A DNA stretch of 64,000 nt from contig JAEPNY010000001.1 in the NCBI GenBank assembly GCA_017643165.1, forward strand, positions 1,045,031-1,109,030. Reading direction: 5' to 3'. Position numbers and translations under genes: made by a program. The notes beneath the pieces are model-generated. The model was not told where the DNA came from and searched no databases. It was given only the letters and a program-made list of their open reading frames with translations. The stretch comes from Psychroserpens sp. (lineage in GTDB: Bacteria > Bacteroidota > Bacteroidia > Flavobacteriales > Flavobacteriaceae). Shown here piece by piece: positions 1 through 7,837 of the stretch. Each line of letters opens with the position of its first letter. Positions within the stretch are counted from its first letter, which is position 1.

Positions 1-1662
1 TAATAATCCGAAACTTAATTGTCTTAGTGTTTGCATGCCTTCATGGAAGGTTGCTGAAGCTTTAATTTTAGCGATGAGGTCCATCGGAATAACTTCACCA
101 GTCTCGTAATGTGTAGCAAATAACTCTAAAGCTTCTTTTTCATAACACCAGTTTTCAAAAATTTGACTAGGAAGTTCTACAAAATCCCAAAATACGCTAG
201 TGCCAGACATACTTGGATACGTCGTGTTTGCGAGCATTCCGTGTAAAGCATGTCCGAATTCATGAAATAAGGTTGTCACCTCATTAAATGTTAGTAAAGA
301 CGGTTTACTTTTGGTTGGCTTTGTGAAATTACATACTATAGAAATATGCGGTCTGTCATTAAGTCCGTTCTTAATACATTGAGGTTTGTAAACAGTCATC
401 CATGCGCCATTACGTTTTCCAGCTCTAGGAAAAAAATCAGCATAAAAAATAGAGACAAGGTTTCCTTTTAAATCGGTTACCTTATAGGTTAAGACGTCTT
501 CATGATATTTATCAACCAAATCCACTTCTTCAAATTTGAGATCGTAAAGACGCTCAGCGATTGTAAAAACACCATCTATGACGTTTTCTAGTTTGAAATA
601 AGGTTTTAACTGCTCATCGTCAAGACTGAATAATTTTTGCTTTAATTTTTCAGAATAATACGCAGCATCCCATTTCTGTAGCACATCAATCCCATCTAGA
701 TCTTTCGCAAATGCTTCAAGGTTTTTAAATTCTTGTACAGCGGCAGGTTTAGCTTTGTCAAGAAGATCGTTTAAGAAGGATTCTACTTTAGCCGGAGACT
801 TTGCCATGCGCTCTTCTAATACAAAATGCGCATGCGTTTCGTAACCCAATAGATTGGCACGTTCATGACGTAATTTAGCTATTTGAAGCACATTAGACTG
901 ATTGTCCAAATTATCATTCTTAAAGGCTTTTGCACCTGCAGCAAAGGCAAGTTTTTTGCGCAGTTCACGATCATCAGCATAAGTCATAAAAGGTATATAA
1001 CTTGGATAGTCTAACGTTATTAACCATCCGCTTTTACCTTTTGATTCGGCTAATTGCTGAGCTGCCTCTTTTGCACCTTCAGGCAAACCAGCTAATTCAG
1101 CTTCCTCTGTAATATGCATTTCAAAAGCATTTGTTTCGGCTAGCACATTTTCTCCAAACTTAAGTTTAAGTTGACTTAAAGATTTATCGATTTCACGTAA
1201 TCGTGATTTCTTATCTTCAGGTAGATCAGCACCATTTCTAGAAAAGCTCTTGTATTTTTTGTCAAGTAATGTTTTTTGTTCGGTATTGAGGTTTAAGGAA
1301 TTACGTTGTTCGTAAACTGTTTTTACGCGCTTAAATAAGTCTTCATTTAAAGTGATGTCATTACTAAATTCAGAGAGTAGTGGAGACACCTCTTGCGCTA
1401 TGCTTTGAATGGCTTCATTTGTTTCGGCACTGTTGAGGTTGAAAAATATGCTTGAAATTCTATCCAACTCTTCGCCAGAATAGTCTAAAGCCTCAATAGT
1501 ATTTTCGAAAGTTGGCGCATCTGCATTAGCTACAATGGCGTCTATTTCAGATTTTGCTTTTTGAATTCCTAATATAAAAGCGGGTAAATAGTCTTCATCT
1601 TTTATTTCTGAAAAGGGAGCCGTTTCAAATGGCGTTTTAAATTTGGAGTTTAAGATATTCAT
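1..1662 (-). CDS. dcp: M3 family oligopeptidase (peptidyl-dipeptidase Dcp-like), C-terminus cut by window edge
   Basis: This reads as a zinc metallopeptidase of family M3 that cleaves short peptides, probably in the cytoplasm or periplasm. The reverse-strand frame is open from ATG at 1662 to the window edge, 554 codons without a stop. The zinc motif HEFGH is encoded at 250-264 (first His about residue 467) and is followed by H-A-L-H-G and the usual M3 downstream block with W-D-F-V-E-L-P-S-Q. Family members have about 670-700 residues, so roughly the last 120 are missing. The start MNILNSKF lacks an obvious signal peptide. Dcp and oligopeptidase A are hard to tell apart here; Dcp is favoured because Flavobacteriaceae usually carry that form. 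Confidence 0.88.
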   Translation of the reverse strand, partial: MNILNSKFKTPFETAPFSEIKDEDYLPAFILGIQKAKSEIDAIVANADAPTFENTIEALDYSGEELDRISSIFFNLNSAETNEAIQSIAQEVSPLLSEFSNDITLNEDLFKRVKTVYEQRNSLNLNTEQKTLLDKKYKSFSRNGADLPEDKKSRLREIDKSLSQLKLKFGENVLAETNAFEMHITEEAELAGLPEGAKEAAQQLAESKGKSGWLITLDYPSYIPFMTYADDRELRKKLAFAAGAKAFKNDNLDNQSNVLQIAKLRHERANLLGYETHAHFVLEERMAKSPAKVESFLNDLLDKAKPAAVQEFKNLEAFAKDLDGIDVLQKWDAAYYSEKLKQKLFSLDDEQLKPYFKLENVIDGVFTIAERLYDLKFEEVDLVDKYHEDVLTYKVTDLKGNLVSIFYADFFPRAGKRNGAWMTVYKPQCIKNGLNDRPHISIVCNFTKPTKSKPSLLTFNEVTTLFHEFGHALHGMLANTTYPSMSGTSVFWDFVELPSQIFENWCYEKEALELFATHYETGEVIPMDLIAKIKASATFHEGMQTLRQLSFGLL

Positions 1663-1832
1663 GGGTAAGTAAGTGTTTTCTTATTTACAATTTAGTAATA
1701 TAAGTTTAACGTGAAATTTCTTTCAAAAAATGACTTTATTCGTTTGTTAATCAGAGTTATGAGCACAAATTGTTAATATCTCTTTGATCATTAACTAATA
1801 GTTAAGAAGCTAATCTCGATTTAATTATTATT

Positions 1833-1860
1833 TTTGCCTCATTATTAGAACTTATTTTTG
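1833..1860 (+). promoter_or_regulatory. Candidate forward promoter in the dcp-purE gap
   Basis: TTTG at 1833-1836 is followed after 16 bases by TATTTTTG at 1853-1860, which fits the Bacteroidota TTTG / TAnnTTTG pattern with a slightly short spacer. There is no forward gene behind it, only the hairpin at 1892-1917, so it may drive a very short transcript or be chance in AT-rich DNA. The rest of 1663-1917 shows nothing else I can name. Confidence 0.3.
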
Positions 1861-1891
1861 TAAGATTTAGTAAGAATTGATTAATAGCTCT

Positions 1892-1919
1892 AAAACCTCG
1901 TGATTTCACGGGGTTTTTT
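1892..1919. terminator. Hairpin terminator at the end of purE
   Basis: The arms 1892-1902 and 1907-1917 form an 11-bp stem with one imperfect position and a 4-base loop, next to a run of six T. It touches the purE stop codon at 1918-1920. Read forward, the imperfect pair is a U-G wobble and the T run follows; read backward it is a C-A mismatch with four T, so the forward orientation is the slightly better terminator. Confidence 0.65.
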
Positions 1920-2403
1920 ATGCTTTTAAATCTTTTGAAGAATCGATAACTTTTGCCTTTAATCCTTCTTTATACATTAAGATTGATTCTAATACATCTG
2001 GGTCTGAAGCTCCAATAATTTGAGCAGCTAAAATACCTGCGTTTTTTGCCCCATTTAATGCTACTGTGGCCACTGGAACACCCCCAGGCATCTGTAAAAT
2101 GGATAATACTGAATCCCAACCATCAATTGAATTACTGCTTTTTACTGGAACACCAATTACAGGTAATGGTGACATAGAGGCAACCATTCCGGGTAAATGT
2201 GCGGCGCCACCAGCGCCAGCAATAATAACTTTAATGCCACGTTGATGAGCATTTGTACTAAAATCATATAGTTTATCTGGTGTGCGATGCGCAGAAACTA
2301 TATCAACTTCGACTTCAATTTTGAATGTTTTTAAGATGTCAATAGCATCTTGCATGACAGGAAGATCACTTTTGCTTCCCATAACAATGGCAACTTTACT
2401 CAT
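1918..2403 (-). CDS. purE: N5-carboxyaminoimidazole ribonucleotide mutase PurE
   Basis: PurE moves the carboxyl group of N5-CAIR to make CAIR in de novo purine synthesis. The 161-residue product has the class I PurE length. It shows the N-terminal MGSKSDLPVM nucleotide-binding segment, S-A-H-R-T-P around residue 41, the glycine-rich G-A-G-G-A-A-H-L-P-G-M loop and the V-I-G-V-P-V-K-S segment that complete the octamer active site. The start lies 2 bases after the purK stop, so the two genes form one operon and supply consecutive reactions. Confidence 0.97.
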   Translation of the reverse strand: MSKVAIVMGSKSDLPVMQDAIDILKTFKIEVEVDIVSAHRTPDKLYDFSTNAHQRGIKVIIAGAGGAAHLPGMVASMSPLPVIGVPVKSSNSIDGWDSVLSILQMPGGVPVATVALNGAKNAGILAAQIIGASDPDVLESILMYKEGLKAKVIDSSKDLKA

Positions 2404-2405
2404 AA

Positions 2406-3566
2406 CTATTTACTTATAACCTTTATCGTTTGTTTTGCTTGCTCGGCAACGCGACGCGCTTCATTTATATCTTCGTTAACTATAGTAACATGACCCATTT
2501 TACGAAATGGTCGTGTCTCTTTTTTACCATAAATATGAGGTGTTACACCTTCCAACTCCATAATTTCTTCAATGTTTTGGTAAATGACATCTCCAGTATG
2601 ACCTTCAGCACCTACAAGATTAACCATAATTCCGCCCACTTTACTTTCTGTCTTTCCTAATGGTAAATTTAAAATGGCACGTAGATGTTGTTCAAATTGT
2701 GAGGTATAACTAGCTTCTATCGTTTGATGACCCGAATTATGAGGTCGAGGTGCTACTTCATTAACTAATATGTCATCTTCTTGAGTTTGAAACATTTCCA
2801 CGGCTAGTAATCCAACATGTTCAAATGCTTTTGACGTTTTTAAAGCAACTTCCTGCGCTTTTTGTGCAACTTCTTGATCAATACGTGCAGGACAAATGAC
2901 ATATTCCACTTGATTCGCTTCAGGATGAAATTCCATTTCAACGACTGGATATGTTTTGACCGCTCCATTCTTATTTCGTGCAACAATGACGGCAAGCTCA
3001 TTTTTAAATGGAATCATATCTTCAACAATACATTCCCCTGGTGGTAATCCGTGAAGATCTGATAATTCTCTTACTACTTTCACACCTTTACCGTCATAAC
3101 CAAACTGAGCAGCCTTCCATACAAATGGAAACTCCAACGCTTCGTTTTCCAAGGCATCTTCAATTTCAGATAGGTAAGCAAATCTTGAAAAATCTGCTGT
3201 CGGTATTTCGTGATCGCGATAGAATAGCTTTTGTGTAGCCTTATTCTGAATCTTGCGTAACGTTTTTGAAGATGGATAAACAGGAAGGCCTTCTTTCTCT
3301 AAAGCTTCTAAAGCATCAACGTTGACATTCTCGATTTCAAAAGTTAGCAGATCAACTTGTTTACCGAAAGCATAGACCGCATCATAATCCATTAAATCTC
3401 CAATAGTAAAATCATCACACGCAATTTTACATGGCGCAGATTCACTAGCATCCATAACATGCGTTTTGATATCAAATTTTCTGGTGGAATAGAGCATCAT
3501 CTTACCTAATTGACCGCCACCTAAAATGCCAAGTTTAAAATTTGAAGAGAAATAATTTGTTGCCAT
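2406..3566 (-). CDS. purK: N5-carboxyaminoimidazole ribonucleotide synthase PurK
   Basis: PurK uses ATP and bicarbonate to carboxylate AIR to N5-CAIR, the substrate of PurE. The 386-residue product is an ATP-grasp enzyme: a preATP-grasp fold with L-G-I-L-G-G-G-Q-L-G-K-M near residues 12-23, the ATP-grasp core in the middle, and the late E-V-A-P-R-P-H-N-S-G-H metal and ligand motif around residues 268-278. It is first in the purK-purE operon, with a good promoter just upstream at 3602-3629 on the reverse strand. Its divergent neighbour hpt-adk also handles purine nucleotides. Confidence 0.97.
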   Translation of the reverse strand: MATNYFSSNFKLGILGGGQLGKMMLYSTRKFDIKTHVMDASESAPCKIACDDFTIGDLMDYDAVYAFGKQVDLLTFEIENVNVDALEALEKEGLPVYPSSKTLRKIQNKATQKLFYRDHEIPTADFSRFAYLSEIEDALENEALEFPFVWKAAQFGYDGKGVKVVRELSDLHGLPPGECIVEDMIPFKNELAVIVARNKNGAVKTYPVVEMEFHPEANQVEYVICPARIDQEVAQKAQEVALKTSKAFEHVGLLAVEMFQTQEDDILVNEVAPRPHNSGHQTIEASYTSQFEQHLRAILNLPLGKTESKVGGIMVNLVGAEGHTGDVIYQNIEEIMELEGVTPHIYGKKETRPFRKMGHVTIVNEDINEARRVAEQAKQTIKVISK

Positions 3567-3601
3567 CGAGAAGCTTCGATTTAATTATTAATTTGATTTC
3601 A

Positions 3602-3629
3602 CAAAAATACATTATAAAATAGAAAGCAA
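3602..3629 (-). promoter_or_regulatory. purK-purE promoter
   Basis: Read on the reverse strand, TTG (3627-3629) is followed after 17 bases by TATTTTTG (3609-3602), a full match to the Bacteroidota TTG / TAnnTTTG consensus. It lies 35 bases upstream of the purK start codon. Confidence 0.65.
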
Positions 3630-3674
3630 GCGTAAAAATGAAAGGCAAAAATCGGTAATCGACAATCTATTGAT

Positions 3675-3682
3675 TATCTTTG
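3675..3682 (+). promoter_or_regulatory. -7 box of the hpt-adk promoter
   Basis: TATCTTTG at 3675-3682 matches TAnnTTTG exactly and lies 21 bases before the GTG start at 3704. A TTG that would extend the hpt-adk frame to 3680 falls inside this box, upstream of any plausible transcript start, so that longer frame is not used. No clear -33 TTTG is visible. Confidence 0.6.
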
Positions 3683-3703
3683 CCTTTTCTAAAACTAAAT
3701 CAA

Positions 3704-4813
3704 GTGATCAAACTACACGACCTCTACTTCAAAACGTTTATTTCCGAGGAGGAAATCGATGCTGCTGTACAACGTATGGTCGATGAAATTTCTAACGATA
3801 TCCAAGATGAGATTCCTGTATTTGTTGGTATTTTGAATGGATCCTTTATGTTCGTAAGCGATTTTGTGAAAAAGTACCCGAAACCATGTGAAGTGACATT
3901 CATTAAATTGGCATCTTATGAAGGGTTGAAATCCTCAGAAGATATACATCGTTTAATTGGATTGACTCAGGATTTATCAGGTCGTAAGGTGGTTATTTTA
4001 GAAGATATAATTGATTCTGGAAACACGCTTTCCGAAGTGTATCGCATCTTTAAAAATGAACAAGTTGATGAGCTTAAGATTGCGACGTTATTTTATAAAC
4101 CAGAAGCATACAAGAAAGACTTTAAATTACATTATGTGGGTATTGAAATCCCTAATAAATTTATTGTAGGATATGGATTAGATTACAATGGATTGGGACG
4201 AGATTTACCTTCAGTTTATCAATTAAAAACAACACAACATATGACGAACTTAGTGCTATTTGGCCCTCCTGGCGCTGGAAAAGGAACACAAGCAGAATTC
4301 TTAAAAAACACTTACAACCTTGTACACATCTCTACAGGTGATGTTTTTAGATTTAATATCAAAAATGAAACGGCATTGGGAATGCTGGCTAAATCTTACA
4401 TGGATAAAGGAGAGTTAGTTCCAGATCAAGTCACTATTGATATGTTAAACGCAGAAGTAGAAAAGAATGCGGATGCTAATGGTTTTATTTTCGACGGTTT
4501 TCCTAGAACAAATGCACAAGCAGAAGCTTTGGATAAATTGATGGATAGCAAAGACTCACAAATCAATGCAATGATCGCACTTGAAGTGGATGATGAAATA
4601 TTAGTGCAACGTCTATTAAAACGCGGAGAGACCAGCGGCAGAAAAGATGACGCCGATGAGTCAATCATTAGAAATAGAATTAAAGAATACTACAAGAAAA
4701 CAGCAATTTTAAAGGACTATTACACTGCACAAGACAAATATTATGGTGTTGATGGAGAAGGTAGTATTGAAGAAATAACAGAACGTTTAAACGCTGTCAT
4801 CGATAGTCTATAA
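3704..4813 (+). CDS. adk: Hypoxanthine phosphoribosyltransferase-adenylate kinase fusion
   Basis: One 369-residue frame joins two enzymes. Residues 1 to about 175 are a hypoxanthine phosphoribosyltransferase with the PRPP loop VVILEDIIDSG at about 96-106. After a very short linker, residues 180 to the end are adenylate kinase: Walker A GPPGAGKGT at about 187-195, D-G-F-P-R-T near 264, and a short LID (R-G-E-T-S-G-R). The first part salvages hypoxanthine/guanine to IMP/GMP; the second interconverts AMP, ADP and ATP. GTG at 3704 is chosen because it gives the usual MIKLHD start and lies behind the promoter. An in-frame ATG at 4241 begins exactly at the kinase and could still make free Adk. I see no stop or frameshift between the halves. 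Confidence 0.93.
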   Translation: MIKLHDLYFKTFISEEEIDAAVQRMVDEISNDIQDEIPVFVGILNGSFMFVSDFVKKYPKPCEVTFIKLASYEGLKSSEDIHRLIGLTQDLSGRKVVILEDIIDSGNTLSEVYRIFKNEQVDELKIATLFYKPEAYKKDFKLHYVGIEIPNKFIVGYGLDYNGLGRDLPSVYQLKTTQHMTNLVLFGPPGAGKGTQAEFLKNTYNLVHISTGDVFRFNIKNETALGMLAKSYMDKGELVPDQVTIDMLNAEVEKNADANGFIFDGFPRTNAQAEALDKLMDSKDSQINAMIALEVDDEILVQRLLKRGETSGRKDDADESIIRNRIKEYYKKTAILKDYYTAQDKYYGVDGEGSIEEITERLNAVIDSL

Positions 4814-4902
4814 TAGTTTTTTAACCACATATAATTCCCACGAATTTCAGGATTAAATTTCATTGTAAATGAAATTTAATGGCTGATCACAAAATAATAA
4901 TC

Positions 4903-5901
4903 ATGACTGAAGGCAATTTCGTAGACTATGTAAAAATGCATGTCTCTTCTGGAAAAGGAGGTCAAGGATCAGCACATTTACATCGTGAGAAGTTCATCGA
5001 AAAGGGTGGGCCTGATGGAGGTGATGGCGGTCGCGGTGGTCATGTTATTATTAAGGGTAATGCCAATTTATGGACCTTACTACACCTCAAGTTTAAACGT
5101 CATGCGCGTGCAGGTCATGGAGGCCATGGAAGTAAAAGTAGAAGTACAGGTGCAGATGGGGAAGATACCTATTTGGAAGTACCACTAGGAACCGTAGTTA
5201 AGGATACGGAAACTGACGAAGTTTTATTCGAGATCACAAGAGCTGGTGAAGAAAAAATTGTGGCTAAAGGTGGTCGTGGTGGATTAGGAAACTGGCATTT
5301 TAAAAGTTCAACAAATCAAACGCCACGCTACGCACAACCTGGTGAGCCATTAGAAGAAAAGAATATAACAATCGAGCTCAAGATATTAGCTGATGTCGGT
5401 TTAGTAGGCTTTCCAAATGCTGGGAAATCTACATTATTATCGGTAGTTACTGCAGCTAAGCCTAAAATTGCCGACTACGAATTTACCACGTTAAAACCCA
5501 ATTTAGGAATCGTTAAATATCGCGATTATCAAACCTTTGTTATGGCTGATATTCCTGGTATCATCGAAGGAGCTGCAGAAGGAAAAGGGCTTGGTCATTA
5601 CTTTTTGAGACATATTGAGCGTAATTCAGTGCTCTTATTTTTGATCCCAGCCGATGCTGAAGATATTAGAAAACAATATGACATTTTATTAGACGAATTG
5701 AGACGCTATAATCCAGAAATGCTGGATAAAGAACGTATCATCGCTATTTCGAAGTCGGATATGCTCGACGATGAGTTAAAAGCTGAACTGAAAGCCGAAC
5801 TCGATAAAACCTTGCCAATAGAATACATGTTTATTTCTTCTGTGGCGCAACAAGGAATCACAGAGCTCAAAGATAAACTCTGGAAAATACTTAACGATTA
5901 A
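4903..5901 (+). CDS. obg: GTPase Obg/CgtA
   Basis: Obg is a ribosome-associated GTPase needed for 50S assembly and stress responses. The 332-residue protein has the glycine-rich Obg domain (about 1-158) followed by the G domain: G1 GFPNAGKST at about 169-177, G3 D-I-P-G at 216-219, and G4 as S-K-S-D at about 283-286, where many Obg proteins have N-K-x-D. It lacks the C-terminal OCT domain, as is usual in Bacteroidota. The frame is open to an ATG at 4879, but ATG 4903 gives the conserved [11 protein letters not shown] start. It follows hpt-adk by 89 bases and may share its transcript. Confidence 0.95.
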   Translation: MTEGNFVDYVKMHVSSGKGGQGSAHLHREKFIEKGGPDGGDGGRGGHVIIKGNANLWTLLHLKFKRHARAGHGGHGSKSRSTGADGEDTYLEVPLGTVVKDTETDEVLFEITRAGEEKIVAKGGRGGLGNWHFKSSTNQTPRYAQPGEPLEEKNITIELKILADVGLVGFPNAGKSTLLSVVTAAKPKIADYEFTTLKPNLGIVKYRDYQTFVMADIPGIIEGAAEGKGLGHYFLRHIERNSVLLFLIPADAEDIRKQYDILLDELRRYNPEMLDKERIIAISKSDMLDDELKAELKAELDKTLPIEYMFISSVAQQGITELKDKLWKILND

Positions 5902-5935
5902 TCAAAGAATTGATGTCGTGTGTTCTTAGACTTAA

Positions 5936-6045
5936 GGGCGTTTCTCAAATCACTCAATTGATGGTTTCGCGAATTTGAGTCAGGCTCTCGGCAGTCGCTT
6001 CCTCCGAAGCTTTAGCATAGGAGGGGAGCTCCAACAAAGCCTCCA
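5936..6045. repeat. Structured intergenic element (GGGCGTT ... CAGGCTCTCGGC type)
   Basis: The 214-base gap 5902-6115 is unusually G+C-rich for this genome and holds nested inverted repeats. C-T-C-A-A-A-T at 5944-5950 pairs with its complement at 5973-5979; a TCCTCC/GGAGGG pairing spans about 6000-6025, next to the palindrome GGAGCTCC at 6025-6032. From memory, Flavobacteriaceae carry many intergenic elements that begin GGGCGTT and contain GTCGGGCTATCCGC; this copy has GGGCGTT at 5936 and GTCAGGCTCTCGGC at about 5979-5992. I see no second copy in the window, so repeat status is inferred. Confidence 0.45.
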
Positions 6046-6115
6046 TCCTTAACGCAAAACTAGTGTTAAAATTCATTAAGAATCGTAGGATTTTCCCTAT
6101 CTTTAAAAGAAAAAT

Positions 6116-6640
6116 ATGAAGCGTATACTCTTATTATTCAGCGTTCTAATAGTTACAGCATGTAGTCCTATTCGAGTTTCTTATGACTATGAGAAGAATG
6201 CTAATTTCACAACCTACAAAACCTATAATTATTATGATGATATGAAATCTGGTATGAGCGAATTGGATACTAAGCGTTTGATAAACGCTATGGATAATGC
6301 GCTTCAAACTAAAGGATATATAAAGTCAGATAACCCAGATTTTTTTATTGATATCGGTAGTTCAGAGTATCGCCAACAATCCAACAATAATATGGTAGTT
6401 GGAGCTGGTACAGGTGGTGGAAATATTGGTGGCGGAATTTCAGTAGGAATTCCTGTAGGACAACCAAAATTGGGTCGTGAAATTGTTATAGAATTTGTTG
6501 ATGAAAAAGGAATTGGTCTCTTCTGGCAGGCAATTTCAAATTCTAACTACAATCCGAAAGCGTCTCCAGAAAAACGCGATGCACAGTTTTCTGCAATTGC
6601 AGCTAAAGTTGTTGAAGGCTATCCACCTGGACAAGAGTAG
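6116..6640 (+). CDS. DUF4136 family lipoprotein
   Basis: The product is a 174-residue predicted lipoprotein: a short hydrophobic signal ending in V-T-A-C with the lipidated Cys at residue 16. The body has the DUF4136 layout, with Y-D-Y-E-K-N-A-N-F near the start followed by Y-K-T-Y-N, a helical stretch around L-I-N-A-M-D-N-A-L, a D-F-F-I-D-I strand and a glycine-rich turn before the final strands. The family's function is unknown; members sit in the outer membrane. A weak -7 box TATCTTTA at 6098-6105 lies 10 bases upstream of the start. Confidence 0.8.
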   Translation: MKRILLLFSVLIVTACSPIRVSYDYEKNANFTTYKTYNYYDDMKSGMSELDTKRLINAMDNALQTKGYIKSDNPDFFIDIGSSEYRQQSNNNMVVGAGTGGGNIGGGISVGIPVGQPKLGREIVIEFVDEKGIGLFWQAISNSNYNPKASPEKRDAQFSAIAAKVVEGYPPGQE

Positions 6641-6711
6641 ATCGACAACAATTAATTGTGTTAATCTTTCGTTAGCATTTAAGAAGTTCACAATTTAAAA
6701 TCGAAAGTCAT

Positions 6712-6719
6712 TATCTTTG
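6712..6719 (+). promoter_or_regulatory. -7 box for the TPR gene, with leader hairpin
   Basis: TATCTTTG at 6712-6719 matches the consensus exactly. It would give a leader of about 90 bases before the ATG at 6816. That leader holds a perfect 6-bp inverted repeat, GTCGTA (6772-6777) and TACGAC (6785-6790). Confidence 0.5.
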
Positions 6720-6815
6720 TGAACCAAATACCTATATCAAATCAATTAAAATATCTAATGCGTAAGTAATTGTCGTATACACAGTACGACCGACTATGTA
6801 ATTATATTTGATTCT

Positions 6816-7772
6816 ATGAAATATCTACTTGTTCTTGTACTATTACCTGTTCTAAGTTTTGGTCAATCCTTAGTGATAGATGAAGCTAAACAACTCATCG
6901 AGGATAAAGAATTTATAAAAGCAGAACAGGTGCTTTCCGAATATGTTAAAGATCACGAAAATGATACCGAAGGACTAGAGTTATTGGGTGATGCCTACGG
7001 AAACCAAAAGAAATGGGATGAGGCAATAACATATTATGAGAAATTAACTGAACTAGAGCCTAAGAATGCTAATTTTCATTATAAATACGGAGGAGCTTTA
7101 GGTATGAAGGCCTTAAGCGTGAGCAAATTGCGAGCTGTAGGTATTATTGGCGATGTAAAAGAAGCATTTCTTACAGCAGCCGAACTTGACCCGACGCACA
7201 TAGATACAAGGTGGGCACTCGTTGAACTTTATATGCAACTCCCTGGAATTATTGGTGGAAGTAAATCCAAATCACTCAAATATGCCAATGAACTCGAAGC
7301 TTTATCTAAAGTGGATGGTTATCTCGCTAAAGGATATATCTACGAATATGATAACGAACCAGAACTGGCCGAAGACTACTACAAAAAGGCAATTAAAATT
7401 GGTGGTTCGATAACCTGTTATGATAAATTGACTAGCTTTTATGAAAATGAAGATCAGCCGCAAAAGGCAATCGCTAATATTGAAGCCTCGGGAGAAGTAC
7501 ATCAGCGCAATGCTATGCATTATCAAATCGGTAAAGTTTGTGCAGAGTACAATATCGAACTCGACAAAGGAGAAAAATGTCTGCTAACCTATTTAGAGAA
7601 TCATTCAGCGCGAGATGGCGTTCCAAAATCGTGGGCCTATTATCGCCTTGCGCAAATACAGAAAAATAAAAAGCAAAAATCTCAAGCACTTGAATGGATA
7701 AATAAGGCCATTGCTAGCGCACCTAAGATCAAAGTATTTAAAAAGGAAAAGCAAAAAATTCAAGCGCTTTAA
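6816..7772 (+). CDS. Exported tetratricopeptide-repeat protein
   Basis: The 318-residue product begins with a clear signal peptide (hydrophobic core L-V-L-V-L-L-P-V-L, cleavage near F-G-Q). Tetratricopeptide repeats follow: residues about 20-90 show the L-x-x-A-x-x-x-x pattern with G-D-A-Y-G and Y-Y-E-K-L, and further TPR-like helices run through 180-300. It is probably periplasmic and used for protein-protein contacts, but no partner can be named from the sequence. The next gene, mpl, starts 65 bases later from its own promoter, so the two are probably not co-transcribed. Confidence 0.82.
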   Translation: MKYLLVLVLLPVLSFGQSLVIDEAKQLIEDKEFIKAEQVLSEYVKDHENDTEGLELLGDAYGNQKKWDEAITYYEKLTELEPKNANFHYKYGGALGMKALSVSKLRAVGIIGDVKEAFLTAAELDPTHIDTRWALVELYMQLPGIIGGSKSKSLKYANELEALSKVDGYLAKGYIYEYDNEPELAEDYYKKAIKIGGSITCYDKLTSFYENEDQPQKAIANIEASGEVHQRNAMHYQIGKVCAEYNIELDKGEKCLLTYLENHSARDGVPKSWAYYRLAQIQKNKKQKSQALEWINKAIASAPKIKVFKKEKQKIQAL

Positions 7773-7809
7773 ATACACAAATATCCTTCATTCTTAGCAC
7801 CTCAATTAC

Positions 7810-7817
7810 TATATTTG
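7810..7817 (+). promoter_or_regulatory. -7 box of the mpl promoter
   Basis: TATATTTG matches TAnnTTTG and lies 20 bases upstream of the mpl start at 7838. The -33 element is unclear. Confidence 0.5.
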
Positions 7818-7837
7818 AGGAACTCAAAATTCACTAG

